A DNA stretch of 64,000 nt. Source: Microbacterium nymphoidis. Lineage in GTDB: Bacteria; Actinomycetota; Actinomycetes; Actinomycetales; Microbacteriaceae. A model generated the notes under the pieces. It saw only the letters and a program-made list of their open reading frames with translations. It searched no databases and had not been told where the DNA came from. The translations under genes and the position numbers were made by a program. The DNA is taken from assembly GCF_021044885.1 (NCBI RefSeq), contig NZ_JAJNOD010000005.1, positions 1-64,000 of the forward strand, read 5' to 3'. Position 1 is the stretch's first letter; every line of letters begins with the position of its first letter. Positions 51,858 to 61,389 of this stretch are shown piece after piece.

Positions 51858-53114
51858 ATGACGCCACCCACCGCCCGTCTTCCTGCCCCGCAACGACGCG
51901 CTCTGATCGTCGACGCGGCCACTGACGTGTTCATGAAGGTGGGCTACCGCGCCGCCTCCCTGCGAGACATCGCGTCGCACGCCGGCATCAGTCACACCGC
52001 CCTGCGACGCCATTTCGCCTCCAAGGGCGACATCCTCCTCGCCATCCACGAACAGTACGAGGCCGACACGCTCGCCGCCCTCTCCGGCCGCGGAGAGCTG
52101 ACGGTCGACGAGTGGATGATCGCCCTCGCTGATGAGGCGAGCAGCCGCCCCGATCGCCTCCAGGTGTTCACCGCGCTCGTCGGCGAGGGAACCTCCCCCA
52201 CCCACCCCGCTCATGACGCGGCGCGGCGCTCGTACGAGGCGCGACTCGAGGCCTTCTCTGCAGGACTGGAACGCGGGGTCGCCGAGGGGGTCGTGGCCGC
52301 CACCCGCGCGACCCGGTCACAGGCGGCCCGTTTCCTGGCACTGTGGAACGGGGCGCAGTTGCTGCAGCAGTACCTTCCCGCGGTCGTTCACACGCCCCAG
52401 CTGATCCGCGACGAAACCGCCATCATCCGTCAGCCTGCGCTGCCGGTCCGCGATCCCGGCTCCGGGGCCACCCGGCCGCTCACCGACGCGCTGCCCCCCG
52501 GCACGTCGCGGCGCGACGGCATCCTGGACACCGCCACCTCGCTGCTGCTGGCACACGGGTACAGCGGCACCAGCATGCAGGCCTTCGCGGCCGCAGCGGG
52601 AATCGCCAAGGCGACCCTGTTCCATCACTACCCGACCAAGGACGACCTCGTCCGCGCTGTGCTGCACCGCAGCGCCGACATGGTGAACGCGCTGTCCGAC
52701 GGCACGCGTGCGATCCGTGGGGCCGAGCGGCTGCACGCGATCCCCGCGCAGTGGCGGGCGGTGTGCGCCGGGGCCGCTGAGCTGGTGAACCTGCACGTCG
52801 TGCTGAGCGCCGAGGCCTCCAGCGCCGGGCACCCGCTGCACGAGGGCTTCCGTGAGCATTTCGCCACTCTCATCGACTGCTCCACCCGCGCCTTCACCGA
52901 CGCCGAGCGTGACGGGCAGCTGCGCTCCCTGCGCGAGCCGCGCGTGGAGGCGATTCGCCTCGTAGCCCTCTGGGAGGGCCTGCAGCTCATCTCACGCTTC
53001 GACGCGTCGATCGACGTCGCGGCGGAGATCACCGCGCATCTGTCCGAGGTACTCATCGACCCCGCGGAAGACCGGAGGTCGAGTCAGGCGCCCGATCGGA
53101 ATCCGGACGCCTGA
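51858..53114 (+). CDS. Tandem TetR-family regulator (two TetR units)
   Basis: The 418-residue protein is two TetR/AcrR regulators in one chain. Unit 1 has its HTH at about 14-58 (LRDIASHAGISHTALRRHF) and a ligand domain to ~200. Unit 2 has its HTH at about 217-268 (MQAFAAAAGIAKATLFHHYP) and a second ligand domain. Normal TetR proteins are ~200 residues and dimeric, so this may act as a pseudo-dimer. It is divergent from the acyl-CoA oxidase gene, pointing to control by acyl-CoA or a fatty acid (inference). Confidence 0.88.
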   Translation: MTPPTARLPAPQRRALIVDAATDVFMKVGYRAASLRDIASHAGISHTALRRHFASKGDILLAIHEQYEADTLAALSGRGELTVDEWMIALADEASSRPDRLQVFTALVGEGTSPTHPAHDAARRSYEARLEAFSAGLERGVAEGVVAATRATRSQAARFLALWNGAQLLQQYLPAVVHTPQLIRDETAIIRQPALPVRDPGSGATRPLTDALPPGTSRRDGILDTATSLLLAHGYSGTSMQAFAAAAGIAKATLFHHYPTKDDLVRAVLHRSADMVNALSDGTRAIRGAERLHAIPAQWRAVCAGAAELVNLHVVLSAEASSAGHPLHEGFREHFATLIDCSTRAFTDAERDGQLRSLREPRVEAIRLVALWEGLQLISRFDASIDVAAEITAHLSEVLIDPAEDRRSSQAPDRNPDA

Positions 53115-53117
53115 CTC
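53081..53117. terminator. Inverted repeat at the TetR gene end
   Basis: GAGTCAGGCG (53081-53090) pairs with CGCCTGACTC (53108-53117), overlapping the stop codon. There is no T-run. The remaining 53118-53360 shows no gene. Confidence 0.45.
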
Positions 53118-53360
53118 GTCGGTCGCCCACCCGAATCGGGCTCGACCTGACGGCGTGATTTCGCATCGCCTCAGAACGCATGGCAGCGGAGCCCCCCGAC
53201 TCGTTCGCTGCCACTTCTCGCCGATCCCGCCCTGAGGTCAGGATCGTGTCGATCTTCTGTTGTGCGATGCGCTTCTGCTCTCCCCCGAGAGCCGACCGCT
53301 TGGAAACATGTTATCGACCGATTGGCAACCTGCCAAGAGCCGATCCGCGAGTCGGCCCGC

Positions 53361-55385
53361 TTACGCTTCGGCGATGACGGCCAGCACGGCCTCGCCGTAC
53401 GCGTCCCTTTTCTTGGCGCCAATGCCGGTGATGCCATCGAGATCCGCGAGCGATGACGGCCGATGCTCCGCGAGCGCGCGCAACGTCGCGTCGCCGAACA
53501 CGATGTAGGCCGGAACGCCCTGCTCTCGAGCCTGGGCAGCCCGCCAGGCCCGCAGAGCCTCGAACAGTTCGCGGGCGTCTTCGGGCAGCTCGTCGGCGGC
53601 GGAGGCCTTCCTGGCCCGGCCCGCGCTCGAGGTGCGCCCCAGGACATCCCGCCGCATCAGTACGGACCGCTCGCCCCGCATCACCTCGGCACTGCCCTCG
53701 CCGAGGGCGAGAGTGCCGTACTCACCCTGCGCCACCAGCAGTCCCTGCGCGAGCAGCTGGCGGACCACCGAGCGCCAGTCGGCCTCGGAGAGATCCGCAC
53801 CGATGCCATAGGTGGCGAGTTCGTGGTGGCGATACTGACGGATGCGGTCCGTGGACGCACCCCGCAGGATGTCGATCAGCTGACCGGCACCGAACGCCTG
53901 GTTGCGCTCGCGCTTCAGCCGCACGATGGTCGACATCAGCTTCTGCGCCGCAACGGTGCCCTCGAACGTGTCAGGCGGTGTCAGGCAGGTGTCGCAGTTT
54001 CCGCAGGGCGGGGAATCCTGGCCGAAGTAGGCGAGCAGATTCTGGCGACGGCACTGCACGGTCTCACACAGCGCGAGCATGGCATCGAGGTGCTGCTGCT
54101 GACGGATCTTGTGGGCGCGATCGCCCTCGCCCTGATCGATGAGGCGCCGCTGCTGCACCACATCCCCGAGACCGTAGGCCATCCACACCACCGAGTCCGC
54201 ACCGTCACGGCCCGCACGACCCGTCTCCTGGTAGTAGCCCTCGACGGATTTCGGGAGGTCGATGTGGGCGACGAAGCGAACGTCCGGCTTGTCGATGCCC
54301 ATGCCGAACGCGATGGTGGCCACCACCACGACGCCGTCGTCGCGCAGGAAGCGGGACTGGTTGGCCGCACGGACGTCGGCGGGAAGGCCGGCGTGGTACG
54401 GCAGCGCGTCGATGCCCTGCTTGCGCAGGTGCTCCGCGGTCTGCTCGACCGCCTTCCGGCTCAGGGCATAGACGATGCCGGCCGACCCCTCCGGCTGCGA
54501 GCGGATGAACTGCACCAGCTGACGTCGCGCATCGATCTTGGCCTCGATGCGGTACTGGATGTTGGGCCGATCGAAGCTGGCCACGAAGTGCTCGGCACGG
54601 GGCAGCCTGAGCCGTTCGGTGATCTCACGATGCGTGGCACGCGTCGCCGTAGCGGTGAGTGCCATGCGGGGAACGCCGGGGAACACCTCCCCGAGGTCTT
54701 CCAGCGCCAGGTAATCCGGCCGGAAGTCATGGCCCCACTGCGCGACGCAGTGCGCCTCGTCGATGGCGATCACACTCAACGAACCGCGCTGCAGGAAAGC
54801 ACGCGTGGCGTGTCCGGAAAGGCGTTCCGGGGCGACGTAGAGCAGGTCCAGCTCACCGGCCAGGTAGGCCCGTTCGACCGCCTGACGCTCCTGGGTGGAC
54901 TGGGTGGAGTTCAAGAACGCGGCGCGCACGCCGTTGGACTGCAGCGCATCCACCTGATCGTGCATGAGGGCGATCAGCGGGGAGACCACGAGCCCGGTGC
55001 CCTCTCGCACCAGGGCAGGAATCTGATAGGTGAGCGACTTGCCACCACCGGTCGGCATCAGCACGATCGCATCCCCGCCGTCGATCACGTGCTGCACTAT
55101 GGCGCCCTGATCACCGCGGAAGGCGTCGTAGCCGTACACCGTGTGCAGTGCCTCGAGCGCGGATGCGTACTGTGACGCACGAGCCTGTGGCGCGGCGACC
55201 GGTGCGGGTGCGTATCCCGCCGGCACCGGCGGGCCCCCGAGGAAATCGAGGTCGACGGGAGGCTCGTCATACGGATCGTACGGGGGCTCGTCGTCGTACG
55301 GGATGTCGGCGTAGGGGTCGTACGGGGGCTGATCGGCATCCGCGCCGGAACGGGAAGCGGGGTGGGAGAAGGCCGAGGAGCTCAC
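53361..55385 (-). CDS. recQ: RecQ-family ATP-dependent DNA helicase
   Basis: The 674-residue 3'-5' helicase has an acidic N-terminal tail with PPYDPY repeats (about 20-50), then SF2 motifs: MPTGGGKS (about 105-112), AIDEAHCVAQWGHDFR (DEAH, about 205), SRKAVEQTAEHLRKQG, IAFGMGIDKPDVRFVAH and QETGRAGRDG. The RQC zinc cysteines are in CETVQCRRQNLLAYFG and CGNCDTC, followed by a winged helix and a C-terminal HRDC domain. GTG 55385 is preferred because TAGACT lies seven bases upstream (leaderless); a GTG at 55433 has no ribosome site. Confidence 0.93.
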   Translation of the reverse strand: MSSSAFSHPASRSGADADQPPYDPYADIPYDDEPPYDPYDEPPVDLDFLGGPPVPAGYAPAPVAAPQARASQYASALEALHTVYGYDAFRGDQGAIVQHVIDGGDAIVLMPTGGGKSLTYQIPALVREGTGLVVSPLIALMHDQVDALQSNGVRAAFLNSTQSTQERQAVERAYLAGELDLLYVAPERLSGHATRAFLQRGSLSVIAIDEAHCVAQWGHDFRPDYLALEDLGEVFPGVPRMALTATATRATHREITERLRLPRAEHFVASFDRPNIQYRIEAKIDARRQLVQFIRSQPEGSAGIVYALSRKAVEQTAEHLRKQGIDALPYHAGLPADVRAANQSRFLRDDGVVVVATIAFGMGIDKPDVRFVAHIDLPKSVEGYYQETGRAGRDGADSVVWMAYGLGDVVQQRRLIDQGEGDRAHKIRQQQHLDAMLALCETVQCRRQNLLAYFGQDSPPCGNCDTCLTPPDTFEGTVAAQKLMSTIVRLKRERNQAFGAGQLIDILRGASTDRIRQYRHHELATYGIGADLSEADWRSVVRQLLAQGLLVAQGEYGTLALGEGSAEVMRGERSVLMRRDVLGRTSSAGRARKASAADELPEDARELFEALRAWRAAQAREQGVPAYIVFGDATLRALAEHRPSSLADLDGITGIGAKKRDAYGEAVLAVIAEA

Positions 55386-55554
55386 CCCCGCGAGTCTACC
55401 GACGCCCTCCGACGGTGGACTCGGGGCAGGCACGATGAGGAGATCCGGCTCGCGCTGACGAGTTGGGGAGGAGACGATCCCCGACGCGCAGACAGAGCGG
55501 AGGCCGGTTCGAGCCGGCCCCCGCGCTGTCTCGCGTCAGTTCCTCTCCCTCACC

Positions 55555-58500
55555 TCAACTCCGGATGCGCGCACGCCGGCGCGCGATGACGATCCCACCG
55601 GCACCCAGCAGCATCAGCAGGATGGCGATGATCCCACCCGGGCCCGCCTGTACGCCCGTGCTCGGCAGAGCGGGACCATGCGTACCGGGAGCCGTCGCGC
55701 TGGGCACTGACGTCACGTCAGTGCCGGTCGAGGGGCTGCCGGTCGGCTCCGTGGACGGTCCCGCCGTCGGCGACGCGGTCGGCGTGGGCTCCAGCGTCTG
55801 CGTCGGCTCCACCGTCGGCGTCAGCGTCGGCGACACGGTCGGCGTCAGTGTCGGTGTCGGTGTCGGTGTCGGCGTCGCCGTCGGCGTCGGCGTGGGCGTG
55901 GGCGTGACGTCCGCGACACGGAACCCCTCCGCTGTGCACCCGTCGCATGCCACCAGATCGGCACCGCGCGCATCGCCGTTCACGGTGATCGCGATCACCC
56001 CCGCCTCGGCGCCGCCTGCTGCGTCTGCCGCCGCACGCACCTCGTCCACGCGCGCTGTCACGACGATCTCCACGGTGGTTCCGGCCGCGATGGACCCGGT
56101 CCATGTCGCGGTCTGCCCGGCCATCGAGACCTCTCCGTGGTCGGCTCGGATCTCGCCGACGAGCGAGGCATCGTCGTGGACATCCGTGAGATCGATGCTC
56201 ACGCTCGCCTCCCCCAGCGCGGTGTCCTCCGCTGTGGCCGACACCGTCCAGGTGAGTTCATCCCCCGGATGCACCGTCGATCCGGCGTCGGGGAGCGATG
56301 CCACCGCCAGCGACCACCGACCGGTACGAGGCACCGACCACTGCTGCTCGTCCTCGAAGAACGGGGCGTGGGCGTAGAAGCGCAGGTAGGGATCGAACGC
56401 GGCGAAGGACGGGACCTGCTGCGGAGAGTTCCACACCGTCTGCGCGAACAGGCGCAGACGCGGCATCAGGGTCTGGGTGAGGACGTGCTCCGGCGCCCAT
56501 CCGTGAGCGTCGTCCCAGATGGGGAAGAACTGGCCGGCGACGTTGGCGCGCAGTTCCTCCGGCGCCTGTGCGGGAGGGCCCCAGCCACCGGAGAACGTGT
56601 ACGGATCCGCATAGTTCTTCCACGCGTACTCCGGCAGCGGGCGGTTGATGACCGATCCGTTCCTGGTGTCGCCGGAGGTGAGATCCGCGCGCGACATGGT
56701 GGGCCAGAGGTCGTGATAGAGATCCGACGACGAACCGACGAGAGTGCGCCCCTCGGCGAGAAGATCCTCCGCGGTCAGGGAGCCGTAGATCTCCGCCCAG
56801 TAGATGACCGTAATGTCCGGGTCCAGCGATACGGCCTTGTTCCGGCCGTTCAGCTGGTCGTTCCACACCATCGTCTGGCGGCCGTCGGCCTTCAGCGCCT
56901 GATTGACGCCGTTGAGGAACAGAACATAGGAGTCCCGGGTGTTGGCCGTCGGATCCCCGGTCTCCTCCTGGGCCCAGGTGGCAAGTTCGGTGTGCTCGTC
57001 CAGCGACATGAACTCGTCTCCACCGATGTGGACATAGGGAGTGTCGAACGTGCGCCCGAGTTCCACTGCCACCGCGGCGAGACGCTCGCGCACGTCGCTC
57101 CTGCCGTAGTTGTACGCCTCGCCGCCGAGCATGTACCCGGGCTCCGTATACACCTGTGCGTCGAGCGTGGCGTGTGCGGGCATGTCGAACTCGGGGATGA
57201 TCGTGACGTGGAAGCGCTGTGCGAAGGCGACCAGATCGGCGATCTCCGCCTTGGTCCACGAGCCGCCGTCAGGCAGGTGATCCACGAGCTCCGGGAACAC
57301 GTCGCTCTCGACCCGCAGCCCCTGCCCGTCCTTCACCCGCAGCACCATCGTGTTCATGTTCGTGAACGCGAGGTCCTTGATCTGCGACTTCAGCCAGTCG
57401 ATGGAGTAGTAGCGCCGGCCGGAGTCCACCTGCAGGGCCCGGAAGCGCATGTCCGTCCAGTTGACGACCTGGCCGAGCGGAAGATCGGCGCCCGCCGATG
57501 CACTGCGGAGGGCCTGGCCGAGCGTGTTGAAGGCATACAGCACGCCGGCTTCACCTCCTGCGGTGATCGTGATCCCCGCAGCGGTGATGTCGATCGAGTA
57601 CGCCTGGTCCGCGAGCGCGCGGGCGTTCTCGGGGGCCGAATCCGCAATCGCGACCTCGCCGAGTTTCACGAACACCCGGTTCGCAGTGAGATCCGACTCG
57701 TCTCCGCTCATCAGCGTCACCTCGGGAGCCACACCCAGCTCCATGAGGTTGGCTGCGCCGAGATCGGCCTCGTCGGTGATCGCGTCGGCGTCCCCCGCCG
57801 ACACGATCACCCGTTCCACGGATCCCGTCCAGCTCCCGCCCGCGGGCTGGAAACTCTGCACCGCGGGGATGGTGACCGGGAATCCGTTCTCACCGGACGG
57901 GGGCACGCTCCAGCCGGCCGGCGCCGTCTGCGGCGAGCTCGCGGGACCGACCTCCGTCACCGTGAAGTCATCGCAGTAAGCCGGCGCCGTATTTCCTCCC
58001 ACGAAGCAGAAGGCGTTGAGCTCGGTCGTGCGCGGTCCCGTCGTGATGGTGGAGGTGTAACGGCCCCAGGCGGTTCCGCCGTCGGGCGTGGTGATTCCGG
58101 CGGCATACTCCCCACCGCCGTCGCCCACAGCCAGCCCCCGGTAATACGGGGCATTCTCGGCATCGAAGATCCCCCAACGGATCCCCGATCCCTTCAGCGA
58201 CACTTCGAAGGTGTACACGGTGTTCGGCTGCACTCCCGTGATGGTCTTGTTGACCATCCCCCGATCCACCCCCGTGCCGCGCACGGGGAGGTTGCCGCCG
58301 ATGGGGGTCTGAGTCGTGGCATCGGCGTACGGGAGACCGATCCGCGCGGCGTGGCCGGTGCCGTCGGCTCCCGGCTCCACGATCGCCGCGTGGTTGTGCT
58401 GAGTTTGCGCGCCCCAGTCGCCCGACTCGAAGCCGCCATCGACGACGACGGGTCCTTCGTCCGCGCTGCTGGGCAGAACGGCGCCGAAGGCCCCCGCTGT

Positions 58501-58557
58501 CGTCACCGCCATTGTCAATCCGAGCCCGGCCGCCCAGGCTCTCGTCCGTGTCCGCAC
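55555..58557 (-). CDS. Cell-wall-anchored beta-N-acetylhexosaminidase (GH20)
   Basis: The 1000-residue exoenzyme has a signal peptide (1-33), a lectin-like region, a GH20b-type domain (about 210-360) and the GH20 barrel with the catalytic pair in YVHIGGDEFMSLDEH (about 508-522). It should release terminal GlcNAc/GalNAc from chitin or glycans. Beyond an Ig-like domain (about 750-880) come a Thr-Pro repeat stalk (about 885-945), LPSTG (about 964-968), a helix and an RRRAR tail, i.e. a sortase anchor. The GTG start has GAAGGAG nine bases upstream. It is divergent from LacI. Confidence 0.93.
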   Translation of the reverse strand: MRTRTRAWAAGLGLTMAVTTAGAFGAVLPSSADEGPVVVDGGFESGDWGAQTQHNHAAIVEPGADGTGHAARIGLPYADATTQTPIGGNLPVRGTGVDRGMVNKTITGVQPNTVYTFEVSLKGSGIRWGIFDAENAPYYRGLAVGDGGGEYAAGITTPDGGTAWGRYTSTITTGPRTTELNAFCFVGGNTAPAYCDDFTVTEVGPASSPQTAPAGWSVPPSGENGFPVTIPAVQSFQPAGGSWTGSVERVIVSAGDADAITDEADLGAANLMELGVAPEVTLMSGDESDLTANRVFVKLGEVAIADSAPENARALADQAYSIDITAAGITITAGGEAGVLYAFNTLGQALRSASAGADLPLGQVVNWTDMRFRALQVDSGRRYYSIDWLKSQIKDLAFTNMNTMVLRVKDGQGLRVESDVFPELVDHLPDGGSWTKAEIADLVAFAQRFHVTIIPEFDMPAHATLDAQVYTEPGYMLGGEAYNYGRSDVRERLAAVAVELGRTFDTPYVHIGGDEFMSLDEHTELATWAQEETGDPTANTRDSYVLFLNGVNQALKADGRQTMVWNDQLNGRNKAVSLDPDITVIYWAEIYGSLTAEDLLAEGRTLVGSSSDLYHDLWPTMSRADLTSGDTRNGSVINRPLPEYAWKNYADPYTFSGGWGPPAQAPEELRANVAGQFFPIWDDAHGWAPEHVLTQTLMPRLRLFAQTVWNSPQQVPSFAAFDPYLRFYAHAPFFEDEQQWSVPRTGRWSLAVASLPDAGSTVHPGDELTWTVSATAEDTALGEASVSIDLTDVHDDASLVGEIRADHGEVSMAGQTATWTGSIAAGTTVEIVVTARVDEVRAAADAAGGAEAGVIAITVNGDARGADLVACDGCTAEGFRVADVTPTPTPTPTATPTPTPTPTLTPTVSPTLTPTVEPTQTLEPTPTASPTAGPSTEPTGSPSTGTDVTSVPSATAPGTHGPALPSTGVQAGPGGIIAILLMLLGAGGIVIARRRARIRS
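55735..55905. repeat. Simple-sequence repeat encoding the Thr-Pro stalk
   Basis: On the plus strand the six-base unit GTCGGC/GTCGGT (with GTGGGC variants) is repeated many times, encoding TP dipeptides of the hexosaminidase stalk on the minus strand. Copy number is likely variable. Confidence 0.8.
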
Positions 58558-58607
58558 TTCCTCGTACTCCTTCCCCCGACCGCATCGTTGCGCCCGACGC
58601 GCCTGAC

Positions 58608-58656
58608 CTTACCCGGGTAAGCACCCCAGGGGAAGACCCGCACTGACACGGGTAAG
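58608..58656. promoter_or_regulatory. Operator pair for the LacI regulator
   Basis: CTTACCCGGGTAAG (58608-58621) is a perfect 14-bp palindrome. Its right half CGGGTAAG recurs at 58649-58656. Both lie in the divergent gap between the hexosaminidase and lacI-type genes. Confidence 0.6.
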
Positions 58657-58668
58657 TAATTCGGGGGA

Positions 58669-58674
58669 TAGATT
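58669..58674 (+). promoter_or_regulatory. -10 box of the LacI gene (leaderless)
   Basis: TAGATT lies seven bases before the ATG, with no ribosome site in between. The operator half at 58649 would block this promoter. Confidence 0.45.
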
Positions 58675-58681
58675 CGTTCCG

Positions 58682-59710
58682 ATGTCTTCCGATGGTCCCG
58701 CCCGACGCCTCACGATGCGCGAGCTCGCTCGCGAGCTCGGCGTCTCGCACGCCGCTGTCTCCTTCGCGCTCAACGGACGCCCGGGGGTGAGTCCCGCCAC
58801 GCGCGAGCGGATCATCGCCGGAGCACGCGAGCGCGGCTGGGCACCCAACATCGCGGCCCGGGCCCTCGGCGGGCACGGTACCGGCTCCGTCGGTCTCGTG
58901 CTCGCGCGCAGCGCAGACGCCCTCGCTGCGGATTCGTTCTATCTCCGCTTCATCGCGGGGCTCCAGTCGGAGCTCTCCCCCCTGGATCTCACGCTCACCT
59001 TTCAGATCGCAGACGATGTCGACGCCGAGATCGCGCTGCATCGCCGATGGGCCGCCCAGGCGCGCGTAGACGGTCTGATCGTCGTGGATCCGCGCACCGA
59101 CGACCCACGCCTTCATGAGTTGCATGCGCTTGGACTGCCCGCGGTGATCGTGGGAGCCCGGGAGCACGCCGCGGCCGGGATCGCACTCGTCTGGGCCGAC
59201 GACGAACAGCCGATGACGGAGGTGGTTCGCACCTTCGCCGAGCTCGGCCACCGGAGGATCGGCTACGTGGCCGGAGCAGAGGACCTCGTGCACACCGCGT
59301 CACGCGTGCGCAGCTTCGCGTCCGCCATCGCCCGATACGGCCGGGACGCCCTGCCGGTGGTGCACACTCACCACGATCCCGACGAGGCAGAACGCGCGGT
59401 CGCGGCGCTCCTGGACGGCGGCCCGACCGCGGTGATCGCCGACGACGACCGCCTCGCCGTCACGGTACTGAGCGTGGCGAAGTCGCTCGGCATCGAGGTG
59501 CCGCGTCACCTCAGCATCGTGTCATGGGAGGACTCACCGCTGTGCACGGCGACCACACCGCCGCTCACCGCACTCTGGCGTGACCCCTTCGACCTGGGTC
59601 GCAGCGCCGCAGCCGCTCTCCTCGCCGAGATCTCCGATCATCGTGCCGCCGCGATCGCGGTGGCTCCCGCCGTGCTGCGCCGTCGGGATTCGCTCACCGA
59701 GGCTCCGTGA
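58682..59710 (+). CDS. LacI-family transcriptional regulator
   Basis: The 342-residue repressor has an N-terminal HTH (MRELARELGVSHAAVSFALN, about 12-31), the hinge TRERIIAGARERGWAPN (about 41) and a periplasmic-binding-protein-like ligand domain (GLVLARSADAL to SIVSWEDSPLCTATTPPLTAL split near 278-298). It is divergent from the GH20 gene, so it probably senses an amino-sugar oligosaccharide and controls that gene. Confidence 0.92.
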   Translation: MSSDGPARRLTMRELARELGVSHAAVSFALNGRPGVSPATRERIIAGARERGWAPNIAARALGGHGTGSVGLVLARSADALAADSFYLRFIAGLQSELSPLDLTLTFQIADDVDAEIALHRRWAAQARVDGLIVVDPRTDDPRLHELHALGLPAVIVGAREHAAAGIALVWADDEQPMTEVVRTFAELGHRRIGYVAGAEDLVHTASRVRSFASAIARYGRDALPVVHTHHDPDEAERAVAALLDGGPTAVIADDDRLAVTVLSVAKSLGIEVPRHLSIVSWEDSPLCTATTPPLTALWRDPFDLGRSAAAALLAEISDHRAAAIAVAPAVLRRRDSLTEAP

Positions 59711-59729
59711 CGGAACACGCGACCTCCCC

Positions 59730-60257
59730 TCAGGCGAGCCACTTGCCGGCGATAGCGCGAATCGTGTTGGCGTTGCGGTTGGTGGCCGGCTCCAGCAGCT
59801 TCGCGGCGCGGAGGGGATCCACCTCGCCGGGTGTGTAGCCCTCACCGAGGAGAGCGTGGATAGAACGACCGCGCACGACCATGCGGCCGCGCTCATCGGA
59901 GAGCCCTTCCACACGCCGCGCGGTCTCCGCGTCGAGGGGCTCGCTGCGCAGGTACACGTAGTGGCGGTGCAGCGCTGGGTCGTCGAGCTCCGCAACCGCC
60001 GACACCACGACGCGGTATTCGTCGGCGGTGAACAGCATCACCGGCACGACGAACCCTCGGTCCGCCTCGAACGCGCGCTCCAACGCGGCCGTCACCGTGG
60101 CGGGGTCCTCCGCAGTGCGCAGGAACACGTTCCCGGTGTTGATGTGGGTGGCAACGTCCGCGTACCCCAGCTCAGCGACGACGCGCCGGATGTCGGCGGC
60201 GGGGAACATCCGTCCGCCGACGTTGACGGCGCGCAGGAACGCGATCATGTCGGTCAT
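59730..60257 (-). CDS. DUF1697 protein
   Basis: The 175-residue protein has the DUF1697 pattern: IAFLRAVNVGGRMFPAADIR (5-24), GYADVATHINTGNVFLRT split at about 31-48, and the C-terminal NRNANTIRAIAGKWLA. The family is common in bacteria and its function is unknown. The stop lies 20 bases from the convergent LacI stop. Confidence 0.85.
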   Translation of the reverse strand: MTDMIAFLRAVNVGGRMFPAADIRRVVAELGYADVATHINTGNVFLRTAEDPATVTAALERAFEADRGFVVPVMLFTADEYRVVVSAVAELDDPALHRHYVYLRSEPLDAETARRVEGLSDERGRMVVRGRSIHALLGEGYTPGEVDPLRAAKLLEPATNRNANTIRAIAGKWLA

Positions 60258-60289
60258 GAGGAGATCCTGCCATCCCCGTGCGACATCCC

Positions 60290-61204
60290 TCAGAGGGCGC
60301 CCGTGGTCACCACCGGGATGACGATGTTCTCCAGCGTGACCTCGTAGCCGAGACCGTCGTACAGCGCGCGGGCGCCGTCGTTGTGACCGAAGACGTTGAG
60401 GGCGAGGTGGGTGGCCCCCATCTCACGTGCGACGTCTTCTGAGGCTCGCATGATCGAGGCGCCGTAACCCTTCCGGCGGTGCTCGGGCGACACGATGATG
60501 TCGTAGATGAACGCCTGCCCACCCCGATCGGCGATCCACACCATGCCCACGCGCTCATCGCGGTCGTAGGCGCTGAGCAGCAGCTGTCCGGGCGTCGACC
60601 GCCCCGCGGGCAGCAGCTGGGCGAAGGACGCCCGCGCGACGTCGAGCGCAGCGGCCTCGTCCTCCGCCCCGGCGTTCGCCCTCTCCCGTGCGTACTCGGC
60701 GATGGCTCCCCCGATCCACTCCTCGTACTCCGCGTCGGTGAACGGCGACAGGTTCACGCAGCCGTCGGCGCGCGAGGGGCGATCGAGAGCGATTCGCATG
60801 TTCGTCGCCACAATGGACTCGTCCGGGGTGCGCAGCGCCTGGGTGATGGGGTCGCCCGCGAGGCGGTTCACCCGGATGCGGGTGGCGCCGGAACGCCGAG
60901 CCCACGCCCGCAGCCCGTCCAGGCCGCCGATGGCGTGCGAGGGATCCTCCACGGTGGTGGCCACGAGTTCGCACGTGTCCCCCGACTGCGCGATGACGAC
61001 CTCGCCCAGCTCCCCTGCCACATCGCCCAGCAGAACGCCATCACCACCCGGACCGAACAACCGGACGAGGAGCTGGCGCTGCTGCTCGGCGAACGCGGCC
61101 TCATCGGCGATCACACCGGCGCGCGCGTAAGCTGCGGCTCGCCGATCGGCCAGGTCCGCGATGGTGTCAGCAGACGGGGAGGGAAGCCTGACGAGCGTGT
61201 ACAT
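60290..61204 (-). CDS. GNAT-family N-acetyltransferase
   Basis: The 304-residue protein carries a C-terminal GNAT domain: FIYDIIVSPEHRRKGYGASIM (acetyl-CoA loop HRRKGYG, about 236-242) and ALNVFGHNDGARALYDGLGY (about 268-287). The N-terminal half resembles a second, degenerate GNAT unit. The ATG has TAATGT six bases upstream on the minus strand, so it may be leaderless; GAGGCC could be a weak ribosome site. Confidence 0.83.
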   Translation of the reverse strand: MYTLVRLPSPSADTIADLADRRAAAYARAGVIADEAAFAEQQRQLLVRLFGPGGDGVLLGDVAGELGEVVIAQSGDTCELVATTVEDPSHAIGGLDGLRAWARRSGATRIRVNRLAGDPITQALRTPDESIVATNMRIALDRPSRADGCVNLSPFTDAEYEEWIGGAIAEYARERANAGAEDEAAALDVARASFAQLLPAGRSTPGQLLLSAYDRDERVGMVWIADRGGQAFIYDIIVSPEHRRKGYGASIMRASEDVAREMGATHLALNVFGHNDGARALYDGLGYEVTLENIVIPVVTTGAL

Positions 61205-61389
61205 GGCCTCACATTACGCGTGCCGACGTCGCTGCGGGCAATGTGCGAACAGGTGTCACGACCGTTCCCACACCACAGGCAACCCCTCCCACTTATCCAC
61301 ATTCCGCGTTCACCCGCGCTACGCGAAGCACGAGCCGAGAAGGCTGCCCCTGTGCCCGGAAACAGTTCGACAACGAAAGGGTGCTGGCC

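Noticed and set aside
53115..53360. Short open frames between the TetR and recQ genes
   Set aside because: No ribosome site, motif or coding-like composition was seen.
55735..55905. GTCGGC repeats as a possible mini-satellite or origin
   Set aside because: They encode the Thr-Pro stalk in frame between the Ig-like region and LPSTG.
56137..58620. 827-codon plus-strand open frame opposite the GH20 gene
   Set aside because: Composition is that of a codon-bias shadow; the GH20 active site is on the other strand.
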